Assembly: GCA_947683425.1 (NCBI GenBank)
Contig: CANTUQ010000078.1
Location: 1,986,001 to 2,050,000 of the forward strand
Reading direction: 5' to 3'
Length of the DNA: 64,000 nt
Origin: Excoecaria cochinchinensis
Taxonomy: Eukaryota; Streptophyta; Magnoliopsida; Malpighiales; Euphorbiaceae
Numbering within the stretch: position 1 is the first letter of the stretch; each line of letters begins with the position of its first letter. Below are positions 1-10,825 of this stretch, piece after piece. The position numbers and the translations under genes were made by a program. The notes beneath the pieces were generated by a model. It did no database searches and was not told where the DNA came from. It saw only the letters and a list, made by a program, of their open reading frames with translations.

Positions 1-241
1 GCCCAAATATACCTGCCCAAATATACTTAATTATATGTTACATAAAGAATAGAAACCAAATAAAGTGGCTTGGAGGCCCATTGCACCATTTGGCCTAAAC
101 TTGTCTTCATAGTCCAATTTAGCTTCTTTCTCTTTTTGAACTTGCATCCTCTTTATATAAGGTCTCATGAATGTTTGTAGGACTTCTTTAAGATTCTTTG
201 ACCTTGATTTTGTGCCATTATGCTTGGTTGTGCTCATATCA
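1..241 (-). repeat. R2 3' LTR (partial, runs off the left edge)
   Basis: Positions 1-241 match 19372-19582, the end of the R2 5' LTR, and stop at a CATCA-like terminus (TATCA on the + strand) directly before the R2 polypurine tract. The copy here keeps an uninterrupted TATACTTAA at 22-30. That is the unoccupied form of the site where M1 sits in the sister LTR. The rest of this LTR lies left of the window. Confidence 0.9.
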
Positions 242-277
242 TCCCCTCACTCTTTAGAAAAGATTCATCCTCGAATC
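242..277 (-). promoter_or_regulatory. R2 polypurine tract and upstream stem-loop
   Basis: On the minus strand a purine run (242-255) abuts the 3' LTR and would prime plus-strand DNA synthesis. Just upstream, 262-277 forms a 5-bp stem around an AGGA loop. Its last pair is G-T instead of G-C, because a CGA codon became TGA, which also ends the R2 ORF. Confidence 0.75.
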
Positions 278-966
278 TTCGTTTTGTTCAAATTGGGAAT
301 GGAAACTTGTGGAATAAATTGATCTTCATAGATGATCTTGTGAACAGGTGAAAATAAAATGAATGATTCTTCAGAAAAGAACTCATGTTCCTGCAAGTCA
401 ACAAAAACACTGGACAAAACGTGGTTAGTTTTTAATACAATCTTTTTGTTCTGATTATTATTCTCTTCATTTTCCATGTGCAATTCAGTCTCCTCATTTA
501 ATGAAGGATCAATCATAAAATGCTGATCTTCTAACTCAATTACACAAACATCTTCCTTTTCACCTAAACAAGTGACAACATCTTCGTTTTCAATTGCCTC
601 TTCATTATTCACCACCTCATCTTCACATAAATCTATAGCATCTCTTTCAGCTTCACAAATAATTTTTGCTACTACAAATTCCTCTTCTTTCTTTCTTTTC
701 TCTTGTCTCATATACGTACTTAGTAGTCTAGAAAGTTGTTTAAAATGTAATTCCATATCTTTAGAATCTTCATTTTTACTATGAGTGTTAATTGATCTAC
801 GTCGGTTTTGAATTCCACTAGACTTATCAATTATCTCCTCCACTCGATCCATCCTGGAATTTAACTTCTTAACCTCACTTAGGAATGTTTTATACATTGT
901 TTTCACATCAGGCACACTTCCATCCTCCTCCTCATGCATTGTCTCTATTCTTTCCCTTCTTGACAT
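265..966 (-). CDS. R2 short gag-X protein, no capsid domain (233 aa)
   Basis: Single ORF of the non-autonomous CRM-type element R2. Residues 1-65 are a charged, probably coiled-coil gag N-terminus beginning MSRRER, close to the R4 and R11 gag starts. The capsid domain and CCHC knuckle of normal gag are absent. From about residue 65 (SKNEDSKDMEL) the ORF becomes region X: a Lys/Glu-rich stretch, a conserved CEAERDAIDL block, an acidic stretch, then QLEHEFF-type and NLNKTKIRG blocks. It ends at a TGA where related copies have CGA, so it stops before the PPT and does not enter the LTR as R6 and R11 do. No enzymatic motif is visible and I do not recognise X. R8 has the same short architecture. 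The function is unknown; the reading frame is open throughout. Confidence 0.75.
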   Translation of the reverse strand: MSRRERIETMHEEEDGSVPDVKTMYKTFLSEVKKLNSRMDRVEEIIDKSSGIQNRRRSINTHSKNEDSKDMELHFKQLSRLLSTYMRQEKRKKEEEFVVAKIICEAERDAIDLCEDEVVNNEEAIENEDVVTCLGEKEDVCVIELEDQHFMIDPSLNEETELHMENEENNNQNKKIVLKTNHVLSSVFVDLQEHEFFSEESFILFSPVHKIIYEDQFIPQVSIPNLNKTKIRG

Positions 967-1361
967 GATTTATAAGCTGCAAATAAACATTAGAAGGAAA
1001 AAGAAACCTCACAATTCACTCCCTCACGTGTTTGTCTCTCAACTCATGACTTAATTCTTCGCAATTGTACTTCAGAAACAAACTCAAACAAATGTGCACA
1101 ATTAAGTAGTTTGATTTGGAAACAATGAATACTTAACAAGAACAACAACGAGTACTAATTCTAGAGACAAATTGACCAAAATTGAACAAACTTGGAAATA
1201 ACACACAAGAGATAAATTTCGTGCGCTTTAGTATATAAAGATATTCAACAATGTGCAATATTAAACTAGCGTAGTTGGAGCCAAAAACAGTTTAGACACA
1301 CAAATTGATAACTTAGAATGAAAAGAATAGACAAGAGGGATGCACTTAAGTGCGATGTTTA
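967..1361 (-). other. R2 leader, proximal part
   Basis: Untranslated leader just upstream of the R2 ORF. It contains the recurring 'cacgtgagggagtgaa' type sequence seen before gag in all CRM elements here. It is interrupted by R3, and the target copy GTTTA is at 1357-1361. No ORF of note. Confidence 0.8.
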
Positions 1362-2223
1362 TGATGCGGAACCCCAAGGCTAAAGAACCCGAAACCCCTT
1401 GAACATACAATATGGCATAGACATGAATAAGAGTAAATCCCCCCTATTGAACCCCCAATCAATAAAGTGAAAGGAAACGCAAATAATTAGGTTGATTTAA
1501 ACACAAGAACAGAATTCGCCACAAGTAATTACCTTGATAAAAATTTATGTTCTTAATGCAAAAGAAGAAGACAAGCTATCCTCTCCAAAGATGAATTCGG
1601 CCAAGCCAAAAGAAATTTATCAAATTAATCAAATCTGCCTCCAATCTCGTTTTTGTGGAGTATATATACTTCCTTAAGCTAGAAAAAATCCTAATTAATC
1701 AAATAGGCCTTAAAACATGGGCCTTACACCAAGGTAACTAAAGCCCACACTAATTAACTTAAAATACAGCCCAAAAAACCTAAAAAGAACTAATTAAATG
1801 AGCCCAAGCTAATTAAAGCCCATCTCACTTAAATAAGTCCAAAAGAATAAGTTAAGGCCTAACATATTACAAATAATCAAATAAAAATAATAAATAAAGC
1901 CCTAATTAAAAGCCCAAACCAAAACAGCCCCTTAAGTCCATTAATAAGCACATGCAATGCACATGTAATGTGTCACATGATGTGCACATGCATATGACAC
2001 ATGCATAGCACATGACATGGCACATGTCTAGCATATGGATGGCACATGTCAAGATCACATGACTTGCACATGCCTCTCTTCAAAGTCTCTTTTTGATTCG
2101 GCTTCTTTATAGCTTCAGTAAACCACCTTCAAGCCTTCTTGAACTTACCCAAATTTGATCTCCATGAATCCGAACTTGCAACGTTTATAATCTTGCAATG
2201 TTGACACCCCTGTGCACGCATCA
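1362..2223 (-). repeat. R3 3' LTR (862 bp)
   Basis: On the minus strand it starts TGATGCGTGCACAGG and ends GCATCA. Its first part is the short module shared by the non-autonomous elements. The body and U5 match the R7/R10 LTRs. It contains a cluster of CATGTGC-like repeats (about 1949-2072) and a TATATATAC promoter-like box near 1660-1672. Confidence 0.93.
1949..2072. repeat. CATG/GCACATG repeat cluster in R3 LTR
   Basis: Short interspersed direct and inverted copies of cacatg/catgtg (partly palindromic), present at the same LTR position in R3, R7, R10, S1 and S2. Two elements in this window (R4 and R8) are inserted inside copies of this cluster. Confidence 0.8.
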
Positions 2224-2259
2224 TTCCCTCCCTCTTTAGAAAAGATTCGTCCTCGAATC
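2224..2259 (-). promoter_or_regulatory. R3 polypurine tract and stem-loop
   Basis: Purine tract AAGAGGGAGGGAA (minus strand, 2224-2236) abuts the 3' LTR. A perfect 6-bp stem GATTCG/CGAATC with loop AGGA lies at 2244-2259. Confidence 0.8.
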
Positions 2260-2290
2260 TTCGTCTTGTTCAAGTTGGGAATTGGCACTT

Positions 2291-3616
2291 CTAGAGAATA
2301 AATTCATCTTCATATAAAATCTTCTGAACAGGTGGAAATAAAATGAATGCGTCTTCAACAAAGAACTCATTATGTTCCTGCAAGTTAACATAAACATTAG
2401 GAAAAACATGGTTATTCAATGCATCCTTTTTGTTCTGATCATGGTCCTTTTCTTCCTCCATGTTCAACTCATCCTCCTTAGGCACTACAGGATCTATCAT
2501 AACATGCTGATCTTCCATCTCAACTACACAAGCATCTTCCTTTTTATAATCTTTTTCCATTTCAAGGCAATAACATCTTCATTTACACTTATTCCTTCCT
2601 CACTCAGAACCTCATTGTCATATAAATCTATAGTATCCCGTTCAGCTTCGCAAATAATTTCTTCAACAATAACTTCCTCTTCTTTCTTTCTTTCCTCTTG
2701 TTTCATATACATACTTAGTAGTCCAGAAAGTTGTTTAAACTGCAATTCCATAATTTTAAAATCTTCATTTTTACTCCATTTCGGATTCCATTTATTGCTA
2801 GAATTCGAAAATGACCTTGCTGCCCTCCTTTGCTTTTGTTGTCTCTCCACTTTCATGGCAATATTTACTAGGTCCTCCATTACTCCATAATGTTGTAAGT
2901 CCACCACATCAGCAATTTCCCTATTCAAACCTCCCATGAACCGAGCCATAGTAACCTCTTCTTCCTCTTCTATATTATTGGCTTTAATCATGAGCATCTC
3001 CATTTCCTTGTGATAATCCTCCACTGTTCTAGCTCCTTGAGTGAGCCTATGTAATTGCTGGTGCAACTCTCTATAGTAGTAGGATGGTACAAACCTCTTC
3101 TTCATTTCTTCCCAGGTCGATAGGTGGATCCCCATTCCTCCTTCTACTCTTAACTAACTCATTCCACCAAACCAGCGCATAATCACTAAACTCCACTGCT
3201 GCTATCCTTACTTTCTTATCTTCAGAATAATTATGACAAGCAAAAATCATGTCCACCTTCCTTTCCCATTCTAAATACACTTTAGCATCATTCCTACCTT
3301 TAAAGGATGGAATGTTCATCTTGATGGCATTGATGTTGCTGTCCACTTTATCTTCTCTTCTCACTCTACCCCTCACGGATTGAACTTCATCATCTTCATC
3401 CCAATCGCCTTGATCAACCTCCTCTTGCTCATTAATCCATCTTTCCCTCCTAGCTGTTCTCCTTGAGTTGTTGGATGTTCCCCCTTCTAATTTATCCAAC
3501 CTCTCTTTAACATCCACTCTTTCCCTCAACAAATTCTCAAGGGTACCTTGCATTGCTTGTATAGCAAACACAACCTGTTCTATAAACGTCTCCTTCTTAC
3601 TAGATTCGTCAGTCAT
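2291..3616 (-). pseudogene. R3 gag-X gene, frameshifted
   Basis: Starts at ATG 3616-3614 (MTDESSKKE). Residues 1-90 match the R7 and R10 gag N-terminus, then a capsid-like Retrotrans_gag region follows (YLEWERKVDMIF, ALVWWNEL). At about 3120 a 2-bp loss relative to R7 shifts the frame and the coding sequence continues in the frame of 2524-3135 (VEDYHKEMEMLM to ARSFSNSSNK). There it joins region X at WSKNED, with no CCHC knuckle. Near 2540-2570 a second disruption moves X into the frame of 2291-2560, and a stop follows FIL near 2291 where other copies read FILQVSIPNL. There are at least three lesions, so this copy cannot make the full protein. The order gag-capsid-X matches R6, R10 and R11. 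The source of X is unknown. Confidence 0.85.
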
Positions 3617-4753
3617 GGTGCTTTACCTGCAAAAGATGTTAAATAACGTGTTTACACTCAAAGAAGTGACACTCCACTCGTGTGTCGCTCAAATTTGGCT
3701 TTTACCCTCCTTTAAGCTCACACTCTCAAGCCTTTTACCACTCAAGCTTGCTGTCTTCAGTTGCACTTCAGAACTCAAACTCAAGTCAAAATAGTTCACA
3801 AGCAGCAAATTATAGTAAAAGAATGCAATGAAAATACTTAACAAAGAAGATAGGCACAAAACTAGAAGCAAAAGACCAAAGTGAAGAACGTTAAAATGAG
3901 CATACAAGGTGAAGATATGTATGCTGTCCGAATTATGTGAATTTAACTAACAAGAATCAAATTGTTAATTATAGTGTAATCGGAAGCAAAAACACAAAGA
4001 CACCAAAAATGGAAACTTAAGAATGAAAGAAATGACAAAACTAATGCAATAATGCAGAAATTGAAATCTCCCTAATGGAAAATTCAATTTGATACAATAT
4101 GAGTTATTACACTAAGACAAAATGAAAAGGAGACACAAGATGTCCAAACTAAAACAAGATTAGGAAACCCAAATGTTTGTCCAAAATAAGACAAAGATTA
4201 ATCCAATATGTCTTAATAAGATCAAATAAGGAAACCCAAATCTCTAGACTAAGACAAAATGACTTATCCACTATGTCTTAATTAGTTCAAGTTTAGGAAA
4301 CCCAAATGTCTAGACTAAGACAAAATGACTTATCCACTATGTCTTAATGTTAAGGAAACCGAATTCAGCCCAATAGGTTCAAGTCAAACCCAAATAATTA
4401 TCCAACTCCAATTCTAGTTCAATAGGTTCAGTCCAATGTGTATCACGCCCAAACCAAATCAACCAAACCCTAAATTGTATTTTTTTCTTTTCTAGCTGCC
4501 AACAATTTCACCCTTTTTTTATTATTTTTTTTATTTTTTATTTTATTATTTTTTTAATTTTTAACAACTAGAGCAGCAAACAACCTAAACTTCAAGATCA
4601 AATAACAAAGAATTCAGCCTAAAACAAGGCTCCTAAATTTTCGGCCCCTATGATGAACAAGGGTTCCTAAATTTTAGGAATCACATAAACTGAAAATTAA
4701 TGAATAAAAACAGCAAACAAACATGGATAAATAAGAATTTAATCCAAATCCAA
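3617..4753 (-). other. R3 untranslated leader
   Basis: About 1.1 kb between primer site and gag. It is nearly collinear with the R7 leader at 38134-39261. It contains direct repeats of a 'cccaaatgtctagactaagacaaaatgacttatccac' type unit (about 4230-4350) and a T-rich tract near 4500-4560. It lacks the solo LTR that R7 and R10 carry: the uninterrupted site reads ggcttttaccc at about 3697. No gene. Confidence 0.85.
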
Positions 4754-4765
4754 GCTCTGATACCA
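4754..4765 (-). promoter_or_regulatory. R3 primer binding site (tRNA-iMet)
   Basis: Minus strand TGGTATCAGAGC, complementary to the initiator methionine tRNA 3' end, 2 bp inside the 5' LTR that starts at 4768. Confidence 0.92.
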
Positions 4766-4767
4766 AA

Positions 4768-5450
4768 TGATGCGGAACTCCAAGGCTAAAGAACCCGAAA
4801 CCCCTTGAATATACAATATGGCATAGACATGAATAACAGTAAATCCCGAACCCTATTGAACCCCCAATCAATAAAGTGAAAGGAAACACAAATAATTAGG
4901 TTGATTTAAACACAAGAACAGAATTCACCACAAGTAATTACCTTGATAAGAATTTATGTTCTTAATACAAAAGAAGAAGACAAGCTATCCTCTCCAAAGA
5001 TGAATTCGGCCAAGCCAAAAGAAATTTATCAAATTTATCAAATCTGCCTCCAATCTCGTTTTTGTGGAGTATATATACTCCCTTAAGCTAGAAAAAACCC
5101 TAATTAATCAAATAGACCTTAAAACATGGGCCTTACACCAAGGTAACTAAAGCCCACACTAATTAACTTATAATACAGCCCAAAAAGCCTAAAAATAACT
5201 AATTAAATGAGCCCAAGCTAATTAAAGCCCATCTCACTTAAATAAGTCCAAAAGAATAAGTTAAGGCCTAACATATTACAAATAATCAAATAAAAATAAT
5301 AAATAAAGCCCTAATTAAAAGCCCAAACCAAAACAGCCCCTTAAGTCCATTAATAAGCACATGCAATGCACATGTAATGTGTCACATGATGTGCACATGC
5401 ATTTGACACATGCATAGCACATGACATGGCACATGTTTAGCATATGGATG
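4768..5450 (-). repeat. R3 5' LTR, U5-side piece
   Basis: The LTR continues at 13374-13555 on the other side of R4. Together the pieces give about 865 bp, matching the 862-bp 3' LTR. A TATATATAC promoter-like box lies at about 5070-5079. R4 entered the CATG repeat cluster. Confidence 0.92.
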
Positions 5451-6294
5451 TGATGGTGAACCCAATAGCTATCGAACTACAAACCCACACATACAATTCG
5501 AATAGCAAACCAAATCAGATAAACACCCTCCCTATTGAACCCCCAAACAACTTGTGAATGGAAACGCAAATAATCGGGAATTAAAGAACCTGAAAAACAC
5601 CACAATCAAACAATTGATAAGTTAATCAAATTCTTCATGTAATAGAAAAGAAAGCAATTCACTCTCAATCTAAGCAAAGAAAATTCGGCTAAGCCAATGA
5701 ATATCATTCAACATCTAAAATTCTTAACATAACATGTTCTATTTATAGGGTGGCTAACCCTAGCTAGCAAATAACCTAAAACAAACCCTAATGAGGCCTT
5801 AAACATGGTGTGGCCGAATTATCCATGGGCTTTACAAGATAAGTTAAGCCCAAACTAAAGAATTAAACACACTTAAAATAAGCCCAAAAGAAAGACTAAT
5901 TAAAACCCAAAATAACTAAACTAAACCCAATCTAAGAAGCCCAAAACGTCTAGCCCATTAAGTCACTAATTAAATGAGTCATGTGACTTTTAAATGAAGC
6001 ACATGACTTGTACAAATAAAGCCCAAAGTAGTATAAACCCAAAAATGACTTAAATTGGCCCAAAAATGACTTAAGTTGGCCCAATTTCACTAGAAGCTTC
6101 CAAAAGGCCAAGTACTTTGTGAAAGCCTCCTTCAAGCTCTTTATAACACTTCTTAAAGGCATCTTCATGTAGTTCTTGAGTAACAAAGCCTTGCACATAG
6201 GTTGTCATAGCCATTCAGCTTCTTAGCTCTCCCTTTTGTGACTGGACCACTAGGCATCTTCAAAGGGTCTTTAATGGTTGGATGATCCGTATCA
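5451..6294 (-). repeat. R4 3' LTR (844 bp)
   Basis: Near-identical to the 5' LTR (846 bp). A 2-bp deletion near 6210 (cattcag against catcttcag in the 5' copy) shifts the pol tail frame. It encodes the CR-like GPVTKGRAKKL segment of pol. Confidence 0.95.
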
Positions 6295-9086
6295 TTCCCT
6301 CCCTCCTCAAAAAGATTTGTCCTCAAATCTGAATCCACATCAAAAGGAGAAAGGTCAGAAACATTAAATGTAGCTGAAACACCATACTCACCTGGCAAGT
6401 CTATTTTATAAGCATTATCGTTGATGCGCTCCAAGACTTGAAAAGGACCATCACCGCGTGCATCCAGCTTGCCCTTCCTTTGGTTGGGAAACCTCTCCTT
6501 TCTGAAATGCACCCAAACCCAATCTCCAGGGGTGAACACCACTTGTTTCCTTCCCCTATTTGCCTTATCAGCATATTGCCAGTTTTTCTTTTCAATGTTT
6601 GCCCGTGCTTTCTCATGTAAGGATTTCACCAATTCTGCCTTCCTACTACCATCCAAACTCGAAAGCTCATGTAAAGGTAAAGGACAAAGATCAAGCACAG
6701 TTAGTGGGTTAAAACCATAAACAAGCTTAAATGGTGAAAAACCAGTGGAAGAATGAATACTTCGATTATAAGCAAATTCAATAAAAGGCAAACAATCTTC
6801 CCAAGTTTTAAGATTCTTACCCACAATAGCACGTAATAAAGTCCCCAAAGTTCTATTCACAACTTCTGTTTGCCCATCAGTTTGAGGGTGACAAGTAGTA
6901 GAAAACAATAACTTTGTTCCTAACTTACCCCATAAAACACGCCAAAAATGTGAAAGGAACTTTGTATCCCTATCTGAAACTATGGTGTGTGGAATACCAT
7001 GCAAACGGACAACTTCCTTAAAGACTAGATCAGCAACATGCACAGCATCATCACATTTATGACATGCAATAAAATGAGCCATTTTACTAAACCTATCTAC
7101 CACAACAAAGATACTATCCCTACCACATTTTGTCCTAGGCAAACCAAGCACAAAATCCATGGAAATGTCAGTCCAAGGAGAACTAGGTACAGGTAAAGGC
7201 ATATACAATCCATGAGGCATAGATTTAGACTTAGCTTGTTTACATGCAACACATGCATTACACACCTTTTTGACATCTTTTCGCATGCGTAGCCAAAAGA
7301 AATGCTCATTCAACATGTCATAGGTCTTATGTACCCCAAAATGTCCCATCAATCCCCCACAATGAGTTCTAATACAAGCAAGTCACGCATAGAACATTTA
7401 GGTAAACAAAGCTTGCGGCCCTTAAATAAAAATCCATCATGTCTATAGAATTTATCTAAGGCTTTTATGTTCACATGCATGATACACATTACCAAAATCA
7501 GAATCACCATCATATAGTTCCTTAATATGCTCAAATCCTAACAACTTAGAACTAAGTGTAGAAATCAAGGCATATCTTCTTGATAATGCATCAGCAACAA
7601 TATTGTCCTTTCCATGCTTGTATTGAATAACATAGGGAAATGTTTCAATAAATTCAACCCATTTAGCATGCCTCTTATTCAACTTACCTTGTCCCTTCAA
7701 GTATTTGAGGGACTCGTGATCGGTGTGAATGACAAACTCCTTTGGTAGGAGGTAATGCTGCCACACATCCAATGCTCTCACCAAGGCATAAAGGTCCTTG
7801 TTATAGGTTGAATAATTGAGCTGGGCTCCATGAAGCTTCTCACTAAAGTATGCTACTGGTTTCTTTTCTTGCATTAGAACAGCCCCATTACCTATACCAG
7901 AAGCATCACACTCAATTTCAAAAGTCTTATCAAAATTAGGCAAAGATAAAATAGGAGTAGAACACAACTTCCCTTTCAATTTTTCAAAAGCTTTTTGTTG
8001 TGCTTCTCCCCACTTAAACCCAACTTCTTTTTTGATTATTTCTGTAAGTGGTACAGCAACAGAAGAGAAATCCTGCACAAAACGCCTATAAAAGCTTGCT
8101 AAGCCATGAAAGCTCCTCACATCCGAAATGGACTTAGGCGTGGGCCAATCTCTAATTGCCTTCACTTTCTCTTCATCTACTTCAATACCCTGTGCACTCA
8201 CCACAAAACCAAGAAAAACAAGTTTATCTATACAAAATGTGCACTTCTTAAGTTTAGCATACAACCTTTCATGCCTCAAAGTTTGCAAAACTAACTTAAC
8301 ATGCTCAGTATGTTCATCAAAAGACTTACTGTAAATGAGTATATCATCAAAGTAAACAACAACAAACTTTCCTAAATATGCACGCAATACATGGTTCATA
8401 AGTCTCATAAATGTGCTAGGAGCGTTAGATAGCCCAAATGGCATGACTAACCACTCATACAAACCATATTTAGTTTTGAACGCTGTTTTCCATTCATCAC
8501 CAGGTTTCATTCTTATTTGATGATATCCACTCATTAAATCAATCTTAGTAAAAAACACAGCACCACACAATTCATCTAACATATCATCAAGCCTAGGAAT
8601 AGGATGTCTATACTTTACAGTGATTTTGTTGACTGCACGACAATCAACACACATCCTCCAAGTTCTATCCTTCTTAGGCACCAATAGGACGGGTACTGCG
8701 CAAGGACTCAAGCTCTCTCTAACCAATCCCTTCTCCATAAGTTCTTCCACTTGCCTTTGCATCTCCTTAGTTTCCTTAGGATTGCTTCTATATGCTGGTT
8801 GGTTAGGAATGGTTGATCCAGGTATGAAATCAATCTGATGTTCTATCCCTCTCAAAGGTGGTAATCCATCTGGTAGCTCATCAGGAAAGACATCTAAAAA
8901 CTCCTGCAACAAAGACACAAAAGTAGAAGGCAAAGATTCATGGTCAATGTCAGCGTTAGAAAACAAAATCTCTTTGTAAGTTACAAGGATCAATGGCTGC
9001 CCTATGGCTAAAGCACTCTTAACCTCTCTTGCCCTTACATAAAAATTCTGTTTTTGCCTCCCACCTTTCTTGTTTTCACTCACCAA
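6165..9086 (-). pseudogene. pol: R4 pol: RT, RNase H, integrase, CRM tail (broken)
   Basis: From the N-terminal side (high coordinates): RT with the PNQPAYR, PIPRLDDMLDEL and YFDDILIYS motifs (catalytic Asp pair intact); RNase H with ECDASGIG and HTDHESLK; integrase with an HHCC zinc finger (HFGVHKT..H..CNACVACK) and a DDE core (SMDFVLGLP, VSDRDTKF, GQTEVVNRT). There is no chromodomain; a basic GPVTKGRAKK segment encoded by the LTR follows, as expected for CRM. Breaks: a frameshift near 7470 after RNase H, another near 7365 before the HHCC finger, and the 2-bp LTR deletion near 6210 that replaces the tail found in the 5' LTR frame. It is closest to R7 pol. Confident as CRM lineage; not functional as it stands. 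Confidence 0.92.
6295..6329 (-). promoter_or_regulatory. R4 polypurine tract and stem-loop with changed base pair
   Basis: Purine tract at 6295-6308 (minus strand). The stem-loop at 6314-6329 reads GATTTG-AGGA-CAAATC. Relative to the other CRM copies, one C-G pair is replaced by T-A on both arms, so pairing is kept. Confidence 0.8.
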
Positions 9087-10825
9087 TGGGCCATTTATTT
9101 GTTTTGTTTCTTTTCTGGCCTCTTTTCCCCCTTTTCTTGCTTTTTCTCTCTTAATTTCACTCCCCTATTCTCTCTAGGCCGAAGCCTCTCTCTCCCTCTC
9201 AACTAATTTCTTCTGATCTTCAAACACTTCTTGAGGTGATAATGGTGCTAATGTAACCTTAGTACCTTCATAAGAAAAAGAATAACGGTTAGTGTACCCA
9301 TTATGCAAAACATGTCTATCAAATTGCCAAGGCCTTCCCAAAAGTAAATGGCCTGCTGCATAGGTACCACATCACAAACCACCTCATCCTTATACCTCCT
9401 AATAGAAAATGGCACTCTTACTTGCCTTGTTACCTTGACCTCCCGACTGTCATTCAACCATTGTAATTTATAAGGTCTAGGATGCTTTTCACATACCAAA
9501 TTCAGCTTATCAACCATATTCACACTAGCTACATTGGTACAATTACCTCCATCAACAATAAGTGTGCACATCCTTCCATTAATTAAACACTTAGTGTGAA
9601 ATATGTTTTCTCTTTGTTCTAGGCTCTCTTCCTTAACATTCAAATTCAAAGCTCGCCTAGCCACTAAAGACTTCCCACTTTCAGCAACCAATAACTCTCC
9701 ATCACTATCACAATCACTACAATCTTCCAAAGGTGGCATCTCATCTTCACTATGGTCTGATTCAGAAATAATTTCCCCATCATCTCTAGCTATTATCACC
9801 CTTTTATTAGGACAATCACGTGCCATATGCCCCTTCCCCAAGCATTTAAAGCATTTAATCTCTCTACTAGGAGTTGGAGTATTAGGGTTACCTTTTACAA
9901 CCTTAGATGGTGATTGGACAGCCCTTGCATTTTTGGATCCCGAATCTGCCCCATAAGGTTTGGATCCCCTAAAGTCTCTTCTATCCTCCCCCTTGGTCCA
10001 TCTAGATCCCAAACTATCCCTTGAGTTGTTGCTGGTTCGGTTGAAGCTCCTACTCTTCTTCAGTTTCTCAATTTTCATTGCTATATTCAATATTTCCTCC
10101 ATGGAGTCATATCTATGAAGCTCAATGACATCAGCAATCTCCTTATTCAATCCACCTAAAAATTGAGCCATGGTTACCTCTTCATCTTCCTCAATGTTAG
10201 CTCTAACCATGCACATTTCCATATCTTTATGGTAGTCCTCTACTGATCTACCCCCTTGTACTAACCTATGCAACTTCTGATGTAGCTCCCTAAAGTAATG
10301 TGAAGGCACAAATCTTTTCCTCATGGCCTCCTTCATATCCTCCCAATTACCAATAGGACGTCTACCCACTTTCCTTCTGCTCAAGTTCAATTGATCCCAC
10401 CAAAATAAGGCATAATCTGTAAACTCCACAGCTGCTATCTTCACTTTCTTCTCCTCAGAATACCTATTACACTCAAAGATCATTTCAACCTTCCTTTCCC
10501 ATTCTAGGTACTCTTCAGCACTGTTTCTACCTTTAAATGGAGGAATCTTAAGCTTAATGTTACCTAAATTCCCATCTAATCTCCCACTTGTCTCTTCTTC
10601 ATCTAAGTCTTCTATGTCAGCCCTTACATTTTCATCAGTCCATCTACCTCTCTTAGCTGTCCTCCTAGAATTATTAGATGCACTCACTTCAAATTTCTCC
10701 TCCATCCCATCCATTCTAGCGTTTAACTTCTTGAACTCATTAATGAAGGCCTTGTACATCACTTTCATATCGGGCATGGCTTCCTCCTCCTCATACATTG
10801 TTTCCTTTTCTTCTCCCCTTGACAT
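9087..10825 (-). pseudogene. gag: R4 gag and protease (broken)
   Basis: ATG at 10825-10823 (MSRGEEKETMYEE). Residues 1-60 are a coiled-coil-like N-terminus, then a basic SRRTAKRGRW segment and the capsid (YLEWERKVEMIF, ALFWWDQLNLSRR, RKRFVPSHYFREL). A CCHC knuckle CFKCLGKGHMARDC follows at about residue 330, then an aspartic protease region with VDGGNCTN at about residue 430; CRM proteases use DGG rather than DTG/DSG. A 1-bp deletion near 9358 (ATGCAGCAGG where R1 has ATGCAGGCAGG) shifts the frame. In the linker to RT near 9165-9185, two codons that R1 reads as AAG and GAG are TAG. The N-terminal 70 residues are almost identical to those of non-autonomous R11. Confidence 0.92.

Noticed and set aside
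572..784. Plus-strand ORF over the R2 gag-X gene
   Set aside because: Antisense shadow of the Lys/Glu-rich coding sequence (Ser/Phe/Leu-rich product).
3689..3907. 72-aa minus-strand ORF also seen at 38112-38342 and 61709-61939
   Set aside because: Lies in the untranslated leader of R3, R7 and R10; conserved because the leaders are copies, and no start context or homology supports it.
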